From NCBI GenBank assembly GCA_907165065.1, contig OU015527.1, positions 19,729,686 to 19,793,685 on the forward strand: a stretch of DNA of 64,000 bases. Reading direction: 5' to 3'. The notes under the pieces are model-generated. The model was not told the DNA's origin, did no database searches, and saw only the letters and a program-made list of their open reading frames with translations. Positions 40,245-54,009 of this stretch are shown piece after piece. Position 1 is the first letter of the stretch. Each line of letters starts with the position of its first letter. The stretch is from Caprimulgus europaeus. Taxonomy: Eukaryota; Chordata; Aves; Caprimulgiformes; Caprimulgidae. The translations under genes were made by a program, and so were the position numbers.

Positions 40245-43200
40245 CTAGAGCATGTGCTTTTAACAGAAACATTAACTGTGGACAAAGAATAAGAAATAAA
40301 TTCTGTAAGAGATTCTCTAATATTTTAAAATGCGTGATTTGGTTTAGCACAAGCTTCATGGTGATGCGTGGTGTGGCAATTCTGATGGAATAAGTTATGC
40401 AAACGACCTGTAGTGATATTTTGGAAAGTAATTTCCAAAATGTAGTCCATATACTATGTACCTCTTTTCTTTTGCTCATTTGTTACTGTTATTGAAGAGT
40501 AGCCAAGTGTTTTCTTAACAGTTTACTGACATTACTTGCAGCAATTAAGGAACAGTTTTTGAGTGTTTTCAGCAAAGTCAGGAATCTGAACTATTAATGA
40601 AGAGGAAAATCAAAACCTTTTTAACTTGAACTGTAGACCACTCACTAAAACTATATAGGGCTAGAAGGTGTCCTTCCATGGAGGGATATCTAGCAACAAC
40701 TGCAAAAAGACCTCCACATAGTGTTTAGAAATAAATAAAGTCATGTGTTTTAAAGTTCAGCAGAAACTGGTCATCTGGAATCTTAAAAGACTTAGTCATA
40801 AATTACTATTTTGCTGCACCTTTAAATTAGACAGCTTGAGCTCCAAGATAATTAATTCAAAGATGAGAAAAAAGACTAAACCTCCCCAAAATTTGTTAAA
40901 TCATTTGAATTTGAAAATGAGTACATTTTGTAAACCCCCCAGATTAATGCATCCATAAGGCCTGACTTAGCTTTTTCCATAACTGCAAAATTTTCTTTTT
41001 TTTTTATATTTCTGCAGCTGTGATAAGAAAGTATGTGATGGCTTAGGACTGACTTTAAAACATTGCTTGCTTATTGCTATGACCTTTATTCTTGCTATTA
41101 TTAACAGTTATTTTTTTGTAAACCATTTCTTTATAACTGCTTAGAATTCTGCCAGGATTTATCATCTGTGGCTAACACTTCCATACTCATTGGTGACTTT
41201 ATGCTGGTTCTAATAAATGAAATGTTTCTTTAATCACTTATACTAACTCTTTACCTCCACTCCTCATCAGTAAACTGAGTAAGAAAGCGGTTTCATTTCC
41301 TTGCTGATTCTGATAACGGTTTCAGATTCCATACATCTGCTTTATCACAACACTCATGTGCTAGGCTTTTAGTCCTAAAAGCTAGGACAGCATTTATCAA
41401 AATGAGAATAAAATTTCTTACCAGTTATGAAACTAAATAACTTACAGACTATGACATCATGCTACAAAATCCTAGTATAAAGGGGGTGGGGCGAAAGTTG
41501 TAATATAGGGAGTATTTTCTGCATTTTTTTGTTTTGAAACCAAGGTTGTTCACTTCTGTAACCTAGTCACCTAACTTTTCACTGTCAAAATTCTGAGGCT
41601 CTGCCATCATTTTCATAATGCCACTTCTTCATCAAGCCCAAAGAAATACATGGTGCTTGTCCTTGTCAGGTTTACTGAAACATTTGCACTACTTTTTTTG
41701 AGTCTGCTGGCTACTTTAATATGTAAAATAAAAGAAGAAAAACTTCTTTTTGGTTTTCAGTTTTCTGACTGAGTTTTACTCTCCCAGGAGGTAGTGAGTC
41801 CTTTATTAAGAAATTGTTATGATGCAATATAAATGGAAAAAAAATATCACAGTGGAATTGTTCCTTGAATTTCTAAATGCTGTTAATTTTATCCCAATCT
41901 AGTCAAAATCACTTTCAAGATTTTGTTCAAAGTAGGTCTTACTGTGGATATAGGATTTACAGAGATATCTCAAGAGCACCTAGAACTAATTGCAGCTCCT
42001 TAATACTCAGCTCAGACTGCTCTTTGCATAGGGACATCCTTGTAAGAATATTATTGTTTTCTGACAGTGACCTATGTTAACTCTGCTGACTGATTTTTTT
42101 CAACTTTAGATATTTCTGACCATTTTTATTAAAAAACAATTTTTTAAGACAGGATCTGCTTCTAAAATGAGGCTGTAATTTTTTATGTGTATTTATCACA
42201 TCATTAGCATCTTGGCACACTCAGTTGCTGAAAAAAAAATTTTTTTTGAACCCATGTGCCATCTGTATTCTTTGAGAGCTCACAAGAGCTTCAATGTTAT
42301 ACTAATAAAAGGAAATTTCAGCACAGCTGTGACATCAGGAAAATCACTTGTAAGACATGTATCAACAAGTGGTTGCCTAGCATTTCTCTGCAAGTGTCAG
42401 TGAAATTATCCAACTAGAGAATTTGGTCCAGGCTACAGCTGTCAAACCAGTCTTTAATTTTTTTCCAGATTCCTTGTTGCTTTCAATATATGATTTAGAA
42501 AAAAATCAGTGAGAAAACTTGGAACAATCAAGTATGATCTACCAGCAACCAATAAGATCTGTTTTAAGATCCCATCAAAGAGAAGAAACAGCTGCTTGCT
42601 ATTTGTCTTCATTTTGCAACATCCCATTTTCTTCTATTGCAACCTCATATACAGTCTGCCTGCACGCACCAAAATAAGATGAATCCGCACAGTTTACCAT
42701 CTGGTTATATCATGTGCATTCAACATATGCAGAGGGCATGTAACATATATCTGATACAATTATGAGTCTAAAAGAAACAACAAACTGAATGTGTTCTTTT
42801 CACAGTATTTCAATTATTCACCAGTTTAAGGTGCAAAATGCTCCCATTCTTTCCAAGTTTCACCACAGTAAGGGTCACATTGTTAATGTCAGTGGTTTAA
42901 AGATTGAGAATGATTACTAAGTGTTGGTAGTCATTCTCAGCTTAATGGAAATACTAAGTATTTTTCGAGGTAAGACAAAGGTACATCACTAGAAATTTTA
43001 ACTATCAATCTAGGGTTCTTTTTTTCCATTGCATACGCTGTATGCATTACAAACATTTTTGTTGCTTGTAAAACTACAGCTTGGCTTTCAACAGTCCAAA
43101 TTTTTTTCATCTTCCTATTTCTGAACAATGTAAAGTTTAATAATAGTGTTTGATTATTTCTTTCTGTAAATTAGACTAGAAGATAATTAGAGAAAATAAG

Positions 43201-46200
43201 ATTTGAAACAATAACACAGAACAGGAAGTGTTGCACAGAATGTATTACATAAGTATGCATTCTGAGATGCCTAACCCAATGGCTTCAAAATTTACTAATG
43301 ACATAAAATATTCACATGTCCTAACCTACACAAAGTGCCTATCTACATTGTCAAAAATTGTGGTCCACCACAAAGTAAATAACCTGTATCTTAAGGTACC
43401 TTGACAGCTATTAATTTAAAAAATTTGTTTGGATAATTTTTGTCCTTTTCAGCTTACAGACTATGACATTGCCAAAGACTATCTGCAGAGGCTGTCTGTA
43501 TGGAGGTGTTTATATGGAATGCTATTTACTTTGTGAGCAAATAATTAATATAAATCCTTTTATAAATTAACTAGAATAAAATATACACATAAAGATTACA
43601 CAGACAAGAAAAGTATAACAGACCCTTATTTAACTGAAATAAATTATTCTGTATGCTTTCTATGTCTGTTCATGGGTCTCCAAATGCCTTTCAGTATTAT
43701 CCTTTTCTATAGCTACAGAGTAAACACAGACTACTAACATTTTTATTTTAAATGCGTTGTAACCACAAAAAAGGAACCATGAAAGATGGTGATACCTTTG
43801 CTTTTTGCAGTACAAGGAGTTATCCACAAAAAGCAAATAGTTAAGAAAAGAGCATTAAATTAAACTATCCAGCATGCAGCAGACTAGCAATGTATTTTTT
43901 GAAAACTGAAGTACAAAAAAAAATGCAGGATCCAGAGATAAAATGACATTTGGCAATGAGACCACATTGTTGTTGTGTACCTGAAAGTTTAATAAAGATA
44001 TTTTCAGTATTTTCTCATAAATTATGTATCAAAACTATAAAACTTGTTACCACTATATAAAATTTCTTAAAGGTGACAGTTTTTATTGCTATTTTTATTT
44101 TATTTTTATCATGCTTTATTGCTTGCAGAGACTCTCTTTCATAATACTGTATTTTCCACTAACCAAAGTGCGTTCATTTAACAAGTGGCTATACATATGC
44201 AGTAACTAGGCTGCTGTGGGGTTGTACCTGCCTGCGGGAGCTAATGTGCTCTAACTTCAAGAGCACATTCATCAACTTGTGATTCATCAATAGAGGGGAA
44301 ACACATACATTTCTTTAGGTCATCTCTGCTGGCTTTCTAGCACTCTCCTTTCTAGGTAATTTACTGAAGTGCTCAGTGGAAGATCTTTTATTTTTTCCTT
44401 CTGTTTTGTGGAACACCCAATTTTCTCAATTTGGATTCATTATTCAGATTACTTTTCTCATCTATTCTCTGAGCTCTGTTTGGGGAAGTTGTGTGTAGCA
44501 CTAAGGATTCATTGCATTTTTTTTCTAAATACACGGTATTGTGAATGAACCCTATTGCATAGCTGTGGCCAGAAAAGTCAGACGGTATACTTGGACAACA
44601 GAATATGATCATCAGATCAAATGTATTCATATGAATATTAAAGTGTTTGTATGACTTCTAGAAAATCGTTTATTTGAATCTTGATGTGCAACACAGCATG
44701 TTGTCTACAGATAATAATACCTTATTACCGAATTGTGGATCTTATCTCTTTCTGAAAACAGGCACAAAAGGTAGTAAAATTGTCCAGCACAAAACAGTGG
44801 TGAGATCTATTGAACTAACAAAATAGCCATGAGGCATAATTTTCTCCATGTTAAGCTGTCATTTTAATAATTACATCACTGCTTCTAAGAATTATGAGAA
44901 CAGGTATTAGTTTTAGAGTTTATTCTAGCATATTGTGCTTCCATAATTTTTGGAGAAGTTTTGAATAGTACTGTATAAACCCACACTAAGTCTTTCATTG
45001 TCACTGAACACTAGTATTCAGGGAAGCTCAGGAGGGCAGAGGGCAGCTGTCATTGACTCAGTCTAATTATAGTAGAATTGTGAAAGATGGGATACAAAAG
45101 TCACTAACAAAGATATAGCTTGTGCTTCAACTGTGACATGGTAGCTTCAAAGGTATTTCTGTACTGGTTCAAAGGAGCACATAAATATCATCTGCTACAA
45201 GAGCATGATGTATCTTTAACTTAACTTTGCCATTGCCCAGGGATCTGAGCATGGTAGAGACCACCAGGCCCCAGAAGTCCAGAGGTTATCTGGTTCATGA
45301 AAGACACTTTATAGTGCTTTCAGAACTGCAAAAGCTCTATCAGAGTGCAGTTCAGAGAGCGATGAGAAAGAACATGGTTCACTGCCAGTACATATTACAG
45401 AAAAGAAAATCTGATTTTGCTTCAGCTGCTGAACCAAACAGGCTTGATCTGGGTATGATAAACAGGAGCAGTGCAATATAAAGGTAGATCTGTGACTAGG
45501 ACAAGTAAACAGCATGTGATTAAAGGAATAGGAAAAAAGCTGTTAGATGTGCTAAACAACAAAAGATAACAGCCTGAAAAACATCACTGAAACAGGAATG
45601 TGTGCAAAACATTCTGTTTAACTATTTTCTTGTTTCTGATGCATATATTTTCATACCAAACCAGTTTATTTAAAAGCTGAGACAGTGTTAACAGAAATAG
45701 AGACTCCACTTTTTCTAATTTGCTCTTTATAGTGTTGAAAAAAATTTAACAAAGATTTTGTTTTGCAAAAGTAACTATCCAGAATAATTTACAAACTTCA
45801 GTAATGTGACTGGAGCAAGGCTTTGAAGATCACTGGTTACACTAAATCTAGTAGGAAAATAAAGAGTGAAATTGGAGATTAAAACTAGACAGAGGCTATG
45901 GGTGAAGGAGAGGAGAAAGCAGAAAAAAATCAATAATGGTTTACAATAAAAGTAATACTAGTATACCCCTTGTAAATTCCTGAAAAAAATACCTAAGTAA
46001 ATGTATAAAAACTAATATGATATGAGAAAGGACAGCACAGTTTAACAGTTAGATTAAATTAGGCAGCCTGATGTGAAAAAGGATGTAATGTAAGCCATGG
46101 AAAACAGAGATTCTGAAAATACTGTCTTTGAAAGCACCACGTTTTTTTAACATGTAATTTTCTTCTACATAAGATACCTAGCTTGAGATTGTGATCTGCT

Positions 46201-48408
46201 ATAGGGAAATGAGAAAGCTGTGTATTTTTCAAATGTAAATGTTTCCTTTGAACTTTTCCATTTTAAACAGAGGTAGCTATGTTTATAGTAAATTAAAATT
46301 CCAGTGATTTAAGCCTGATCAGCCATGCTTCTATGTCAAGATTGTTATTTTTAACATTTACCTCCAAAATATTGTGACTTTTTCCCCATTGCATCATCTA
46401 TAAAAAAATGATAAAACTATAATTGTCATTCTGTCATCAGATTTGACAATGGAATTAGAAGCAGGCTTAGGTCCCTTCTTGGAATTCGCCCAACCACAGT
46501 TCAGGTAAGACTCATTCATTCCCTAAAAGCAGTTTTTCTTCATGTTACATCTCTAGGTCATATTTCTTTTTCCCTTATCATTTTCAAAACTTAATGTATG
46601 TTATTCCAAAACTACTGTTTCTATTTTTTTGCTAAGCCTTCTGTCCTGTCAAAGAAGTGGGAATCCATTTATTATAACACATTAGTGGATTTTTTTAAAG
46701 ACTTGCTAGATATAAAAAATTGCTTCTTCAGTATCATAGTCTTTTCAGTTATTGGTTCTGTGCTGGTAGGTCTATTTTTCTGAAGTACTACTCCTTTCTT
46801 ATTTCGGTACCCTAAAAGGAATTTCATCATAAGTCACCTTTGACTTTAGGTTCTTGAGACTAATTTCCCTTACTTTAAACAGTACTATCTCTTTCTTTAT
46901 CATTATTTAATTAACTACATATTTAATATTTGACATTTTTGTGAAACAATTTAAAGAAAGGAAAGCATTTATTACTCATCTATGTTGGGATCAGTAAGAA
47001 TTTGCTTTTTCTTCACTTGTAGACACTCAAACTTAAATTTTCTCTGACTACCTTTTCCCTCCTGTTACAGTAGTTTTTCATTGCTTTTTCTATTTCTTCA
47101 TAACAGAAAGTCATTATATCTTACCTTCCTGCTTTTGTACTCATATGCACATACCTTTCCTTAAACTCATATGTTGTCATACGTGCGTTCCTTGCTGTTG
47201 TCATTTTTGAAATTCTTTTGAATAATGATGTCCTTATACATTCACAAGTGTTTTTTTTATGCATCTTATATAAAAAAGGAGATTTCAGAATTGTTGTATT
47301 TAAATTAATCTTCCATAGCTCATCATTCTCCCAACTACTTTATGTTTTGGGTTTACTTTTCATAAGAACCTATTCATCAAGTTATTATTTTAAAATCTTT
47401 AATCCTTATTCTACAGCTCTCACAACCTCTTTTCCTAAAAAAAAAAAGGGAAGATTTAAACAGTTCCACACTGTTTATATCTTCCATTTTTAGATTCTCG
47501 AAGTTTTCTTTTTTCCCTCTGTAAGAGAGCTAGTCTTCAATAAATATTCTCTTTCTGAAAGAACTTATGCTGCATGCATTTCAAAATCTTAATGGGCTAT
47601 CTACATTCATTTTTTTCCAGCAGATATTTAGGCAACCAAAATGTCTTCTGTTACGACAAAGTCCTGATTCCTATGGTTTTCTAGAAAATATTAAAATCCT
47701 TAACTATATTATCAGTATCAGACCAAGGCCACAACATGACTCCTACTGTTTTCCTCTTTTCCTTGAGAAATTCAGGAAATCTACCTTTCGCCTCTTCCTG
47801 AACACAGAAAGAAAAAACAAAGTACCTACAAGTTAAATTAAATTACATAATCCTTATTTTGAAAGCATTAACACATTGGACAGTATGAACTTTGTAATAA
47901 AATTCAGTAACAGGAGGCATTTGGTCCAAAATTCTTAAAGCTGTTACCTAAGCTGATAGGTAGCACATCCTGAAAAGGTGAGGTCAGCAGACTCCTTCAC
48001 ACAACACAGCAATACTAAGGTCACTGAAAGCCTGGAGGACGAGAACTACAAAGAATTTTTCTGCTAAGTGGTCTTATCAAAAAGCTGTTTAAAAAAAAAA
48101 TCAATGTAACCTTTCCAAAAATTAGAAGACGTGCTTAGTATGTTTGCTTTGAAAAGGAAATGTTGCCACTGTGTCTGGACTTAATCCATCCTAGCAAAAT
48201 TGGTTTGAAATTACTAAGTTGTATCATCATTAAAAAATATTTTCAAATCAATATGCAGTAGCAGAAGTACAGATCTATCATTGCAAGATAATTTTTAATC
48301 CAGATCATCTGGTTTACACTATAACTCCAGAAGCAGTTAGAGGACAATGGAACAGTACAAGAATAAGCAGCAAGTAGATTCAAATTTCTTAAATACACCT
48401 TTACTCAG

Positions 48409-49378
48409 TGTATTTGGTTTGGCTACCAGAAAATACCCCTGTGTGGGACAGAACCAATTCTAGCCAGTTCCAAGACAAAGCCACCCCTGGTGAAAACTGA
48501 GCTCATCAGCAACATTGGTAGCTTCTCTGTGAAAACATAGTTAAGAAAGGGTAAAAACTTATGCAAAATATCTGTTAGAGAAGAGTGAGAAAATGTGACA
48601 GAAACAGCCCTGCAGACATCCAGGTCAGTGTAGAAAGACGGGGAAGAGGTGCTCCAGGCAGCACAGTAGAGATTCCCCTGAAGCCTGTAGAGAAGACAAT
48701 GGGGGACTACAGTGAAGCAGATATCCTCTCTGTAGCCCTTGAACAAGAACCCCATGTTGCAGCAGGTGGACATGACCTGAAGGAAGTTGCGTGGGCCCGT
48801 GGAGAGCCGACACTGGGGCAGGCTCCTGGCAAGAGCTGTGACCCATGGGGGAACCACATTAGAGCAGGTTGATTCTGAATGATTGCACCCTGTAGAAAGG
48901 ACCCGCTCTGGAGCAGTTCTTGAAGAACCACAGCCTGTGGGAAGGGCTCACATTGGTGAAGTTCATGAAGGACTGTATCCCATGGGAGGGATGACACACT
49001 GGAGCAGGGATAAGAATGTGAGGAGGAAGAAGCAGAAGAGATGAAGCATTATATCCCATTCCCTGTCTCCCTGAATGCTTGGAGAGGAGGAGGTAGAAGA
49101 GCTGGGAGTGAAGCTGAGCCTCAGAAGAATGGCGGAGTAGGGGAAAGGTTTTGTTTCTCACTCTCCTGCTCTGTTACAAGGCATTGGCAGTAAATTAAAT
49201 TAATTTCCACAAATTGAGCTTGGTTTCTCTGTGACAGTAACTGGTAAGCAATCTGCCTGTCCTTGTCTCAAGCCATGAATTTTCCATTGTGTTTTCTCGC
49301 CCTGTCCTGTTGATGTGGGGGGAGTGATAAAGTGTCTTGGCAGGCATCTGGTGGCCAGCCAAGGTCAACTCACTAGCA
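48409..49378 (-). mobile_element. Diverged ERVL-like LTR
   Basis: This belongs to the same family as 1037-2174 and has the same orientation. It carries a 'ctggtagcc' block near its minus-strand 3' end, the internal 'ggagcagg...cctgtgg' array (about 48650-49010) and the closing 'ccaaggtcaactcacta' (minus-strand start). It is more diverged than the other copies: the array has fewer clear units and the terminal bases are not certain. No target duplication is evident, which fits greater age or wrongly placed ends. ORFs of 70-144 codons on both strands come from the array. Confidence 0.75.
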
Positions 49379-51672
49379 TGAGTTAAGCCCTTCAGCAGTT
49401 AGAATACGAACACTGATTTCTTCAGACAAAACTTCAAAGGTGGATTCATTTCAGGTTAAAGCTTTAAATATTCATTTATTTTTTGAGGCATGGGTGAGAG
49501 AAAGCTGCAATACCAAGACCTTTGTTTCTAATCCCTTCCTCTTTGTGCCTAGACTAGTTTATCTCATCATGTGAAGTGGGCAGAGTAATGTGGCCTGAGT
49601 GGGAACAGCTTAGTTGACACAAAAATGTTCCTGAGATACATTCCTGTTCCTGATGTAACTGGTATTTAGGGCTCATGGTAAAATTCCTTTGGGATAGGAC
49701 CATCCACCTAGAGTTAATAGATGACAATCTCACTCAGGGCTGTAAGTACATCTATGTTGTAAATTATTACCATTATCAGTGGTAAATATTAGTTGTATAA
49801 CAATAAAATAGTACTCAATTGTTATATAAGAATAATATGTAACAACACAGAGGTTACATTTGTCACATCCCTAAATACTAAAATCTATTAGAACACCAAC
49901 AGGTCCAAACTCTAAAGAGGTCTGAATCTAAAGTAATGTACTGGGAACAATGTCATAGCTACAAGGGAAAAGGTTTACATTACGCAGGTAAATAAAAATA
50001 TGTTTTATGGGCATTTATTGTCAAACAATTCCCTTCAGAGTAATTTGGCCTTCATCATCCTTATTCAAGCCTACAGAATAGACAAGGAGAAGGATCTGCT
50101 AGTGACAGTAGACATAATATAACACAATATATTGACATAAGAAAAGGTTAAGTAAATCTGTAGCTGTTGAAAAGCCTGGGCACTAGTGCAGAACGCAAGA
50201 TGTTCTGTAATTTCTAAGAGCAAACATGGGAAACAAAAGAAATATTTATCTAGCACTACAGTGACAAACTGGTGCTGCTGAAGGAAACACAAATTAAAAC
50301 ATGTCAGAAAAGTGCCCAAAGCATCGTTATCAAGCTCCAAATATTCCAAAAGAATATGACAACTCAGAGTATCAAAGAGCAGTGAAAATCAAGGAGGATC
50401 AGAATTAGAATTGCTAGTTTGTTAAAATCCACCTGGTGCTATGTAGGAAAGCTATAAGAAATATATCATTAAAGAGGCCTCATAACTGCAGCATAAAGCC
50501 CAGTTCCTAGTATTTAAAAGCTGAAAAATTGAGTCAAGTTTGCATTTTTTCCTTTTCTGTTCAGAAATATCTCAGCAACACCAGGGTATCTTATATGCAA
50601 AAGATATGACCAAAGACTCAGTAATTAAAGTGCCTGGTTACTTGCTGTTTTTTCAAAGAAAATTTGGCCGCTAGGAGCTGTCACAACCGTCTCCTGTTGA
50701 CACTGGTAACACTGGAGCCAGAAAGTCTTGTAAGTTGCATTAACACTATCAACTGGCACTGAAATTTTTAAGGAAGGCCGGAAAGGGAATGGGAGTATGG
50801 ATCTGAGCTACAGAACCCCATCAACACTTATATGAATGTATTTATTATCAAATGAGAAAAAAACTGTTAGTGCCTTTCTAAATCCTGACACACCCACATA
50901 ACCCAACTTTCAGCAGCAATTCTGATTTCAGGTTCTCCCTAGATATCTTAGTTTTGTCCTTTGCAGTGTATAGTTTTCACAGGATAAGCACATGGTCTCA
51001 GACACTGATTGGAAGAAAACATCTGAAAAATAAGGGGTTTTTCAGGCTCAGTTTGTTTAAATTCTAATTAACAAAATATATGAACACATGAGTAGTCATA
51101 CTGACTTCAGGTTGCCCATTTACTTAAATGTTTGTTGTAATAGAAACTGTGTACTCAAATGAAAATACATTAGTAGGTGGTTTGTAAAGAAGTTATCATC
51201 CTCAACCATTTATGAATGGAAGTACGGTACCCATGTTGAATGTTTCATCTCTGATATGTACAAGTAGGATGGGAGCAAATTTACAATTTTTCTACTATTA
51301 GCACAATGAAAAGGAGGGTGTCCTCACATGCTTTAGGATGCACACCTAGCTCATTTATAACCATGAGCTTAATTTATATTTTGTTGTACACACTTTTAAA
51401 CATTTGTGTAAGTCCTAGCATCTGAAAGCCTAGAATATTAGCTAGAAATTCCATAACAGTTTGAAAATGTTAATTTATGTTATTAGGGGATCATTGAAAA
51501 ATCCAGGAGATTAGGCTGGACAACTCTAACAGTGACTTCCTTAAACATGATGGAAAGTGTCCCAAAAATGCATTTATCCAGGCAAGTTCAACAGGAGCAC
51601 TTGATGTTGTTGAGTTCATTGCTGGTGTCTGAGTTCAACTGAAAAAAAAAAAATTAAAAAAAATCTTATTTT
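49379..51672. other. AT-rich unique sequence
   Basis: No gene, RNA or mobile element is recognised. A minus-strand ORF of 92 codons at 50071-50349 has no known domain. Confidence 0.5.
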
Positions 51673-51677
51673 GTAAG

Positions 51678-52713
51678 TGTGGTGGTTTTACCCATAGGTA
51701 AGACCATACTGTCTTGCACTCACTCTCCCCACCTGGTGAGATGGGAAGGCAATCATAACAAGGGGCTCATGGGTTGAAAAGGGTTCTGGGACAGCTCACT
51801 TACTAGTTATGGTCACAGGCAAAACAGATTCCACTTGGGGAAATAGAATCATTATAATTCACTGCCATCCATCCAAATAATACAATGAGACATAACCACA
51901 TCTTTAAGACACCTTCCCCCCACCCCTTCCTTCTTCCCGGGCTGAAATAACTTTGCTCCCAATTTCTCTTCCTTCTCCCCTCACAGTGGCACAGGGGGCA
52001 GGTAATAGGGGTTGCAGTCAGTTCACCATTGCTGCTCTTCCTGGCATGAAAGTCCAGGAAAAAAGTGTTCCAATGTGGGCTTCCCTTGGAGTCACGGACC
52101 TCTTCAGGCACAGCTCCTGAGTCCAGCGTGCCAGCATGGGGACATCCACAGGCTGCAGATGAGCCTCCAGTCCAGCACACCTCCTCACCACCCTGTTCTG
52201 GGGGTCCACCCCTGTTCTGACGTTGAGCATCTCTGGGGTCTCAATTCAGTCACACCTGCCCTCGAGCCAGGCTTTTTGCTCCAGTGTGGAGTCCTCCATG
52301 GCCTACATGTAGTGCATCTGTTCCACCACTGAACCTCCATGGGCTGCAGGAATCTCCTTTGCATTCTCTTACTCCATGTGGTTGAACTGGGTGTCTGAGG
52401 TTCTCTGTCCTCCCCCTCCTCCTCCTTCCTCCTGGTAACGAAGCTCTCTCTTTGTTTAGTCTGATGGTTGTCTCTTGTTCAGATCAAAAGGCCTCTCCTC
52501 CAAGTTCTATCCACCTTATTCTTTTCAAGACAGTCCTTCCCCTCATAAATACGGATTTGCAGAGGCATTTTCTAGTGCTAATTGGCTCAGGCTGGGCTGG
52601 AAGTGGGTACACATTGGAACCAGGGGAGCTTTGCAAAGCTTCTCACAGGGGCCATCACTATAGCCCCTTCCCTCATGACCAAAACCAGACACCCCACACA
52701 CAAACCCAACACA
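51678..52713 (+). mobile_element. ERVL-like solo LTR, plus orientation
   Basis: It starts TGTGGTGG and ends CAACACA, 1036 bp. It shares the ends, the 'acaggcaaaacagattccacttgggg' block, the 'cttcccgggct' block and the internal array (about 52060-52330) with the minus-strand LTRs at 1037 and 48409. Flanking GTAAG (51673-51677) and GTAAA (52714-52718) form a 5-bp target duplication with one mismatch, as expected of an ageing ERVL insertion. There is no internal region. It lies in inverted orientation to the copy 2.3 kb upstream. Confidence 0.85.
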
Positions 52714-52718
52714 GTAAA

Positions 52719-54009
52719 CCATATGCCAATGATGTAAGCTAATGTATCTGTACGATAAAAAAGAGTTCTGAATATTAAGACAAACGTCTGTATACACGAA
52801 CCAATATGGAGACATTTTGAAAACATATTTTATTAATTTGATACCCTTTTCTTCTGTGACATTAGTTTATCAAATAAATTATACTATCCTGTGGAGTACA
52901 GAAGTATTACATACACAAAGGTGTTTAAGTATTCACTCTCCATGAATTTTTGTTCGTGTCAATCATGTACATAGTCTTGCCTTGCTTTTTTATCAGCTGA
53001 TTTTTTAATAAGATTGTGATATCAATTCTATAGTTAGCTAAATGTTGATTAGTTCTTTCACTGCTTTGTTTTGACATATTGAATTCTATCTGTAAATCTG
53101 ACATTTTAAAATTCATATTTCATTCGTAAACTACAGGCAGGATATAGAAATTGCTAGACTATTGTTCCTATCCTAGACTAATTATATCACCTCTAATTCT
53201 GATAAAGAAGGGAAAGGAGCAACACATCTTGAAACCCCAGTGTTTCTGAATTAATGTAATGTCATTTACTTCCTGCTGGTGTTAAGAATGAGAATAAAAG
53301 GATTATATTTCTTCTATACACAGGACTTCTTTTCCTATTTATGTGCTCAGCTACAGTTGTCAATCAATTTCAGCTGTATATATCTAATATTATACCATGG
53401 AAAAAGGCTGGATAAATCTCAGCAGAAACTTCTACATGCTAATCTAAATACACATTTTAAGAAGAAATTTTTTAAAAAGAAGAAAATTAAAACATGCGTG
53501 TGTAAATTAAATTTTAAGAAGGTGAGTACCTTAGCAAAGTCTACATCTACTGTATTGCACTAAAATAAAGGCTTCATGTAATGACTGTCTGGTATCTAAA
53601 CCAGGTATCTAAACCATTTACTTTTAATAAATTAATTATGCTAAGTAGATTCCCCTTCTACTAACAAAATACTAGGATGTTTCAATATATAAAACTATTT
53701 CTTGAATATATGTTCAGTGCAAAGTCATTTGTTTATCTGTGCAGGGTGATTCGGCTGTTGAATTTCTCATGCTCAGCATATTGGGTACATTTATACATTT
53801 CTTCCTATTCTTGAGAATAACACAATAGTAATGGCATCAACAATACAAATTACAGGAATATAGTTGAAAAGTTCCCTCCTGTTTCATTGCTGTGGGATGT
53901 CTATGAGACTCAGGGGAGGAAGATGGACAAGAAAATATGTAAACTTTTAGGTTCACAGGACTATAAAATTTGGCGCAATGCGGTTGGTTATAACACAGGC
54001 AGTGCCAAG
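52719..54009. other. AT-rich unique sequence
   Basis: No gene is seen. A perfect 13-bp tandem duplication (GGTATCTAAACCA twice) lies at 53591-53616. Confidence 0.55.

Larger units (their letters stand above)
25405..48408. other. 23 kb of AT-rich DNA without mobile elements
   Basis: I recognise no LTR, CR1, RNA gene or domain-bearing ORF. Simple sequence includes C10 (26502-26511), ATTT repeats (28350-28370), T/G-rich (37030-37095) and A/C-rich (38441-38518) tracts, and an A24...T15 inverted arrangement (40122-40244). The longest plausible-looking ORF (45227-45481, 84 codons) has no known domain. The stretch could be intronic or intergenic. Confidence 0.5.

Noticed and set aside
41361-41386. 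Short palindrome (GCTTTTAG-TC-CTAAAAGC) as a regulatory hairpin
   Set aside because: An 8-bp stem in AT-rich DNA is expected by chance several times in 64 kb, and no context supports a function.
48423-49161. ORFs of 73-144 codons on both strands
   Set aside because: They lie in the same LTR array in a second copy. The products are not conserved between copies.
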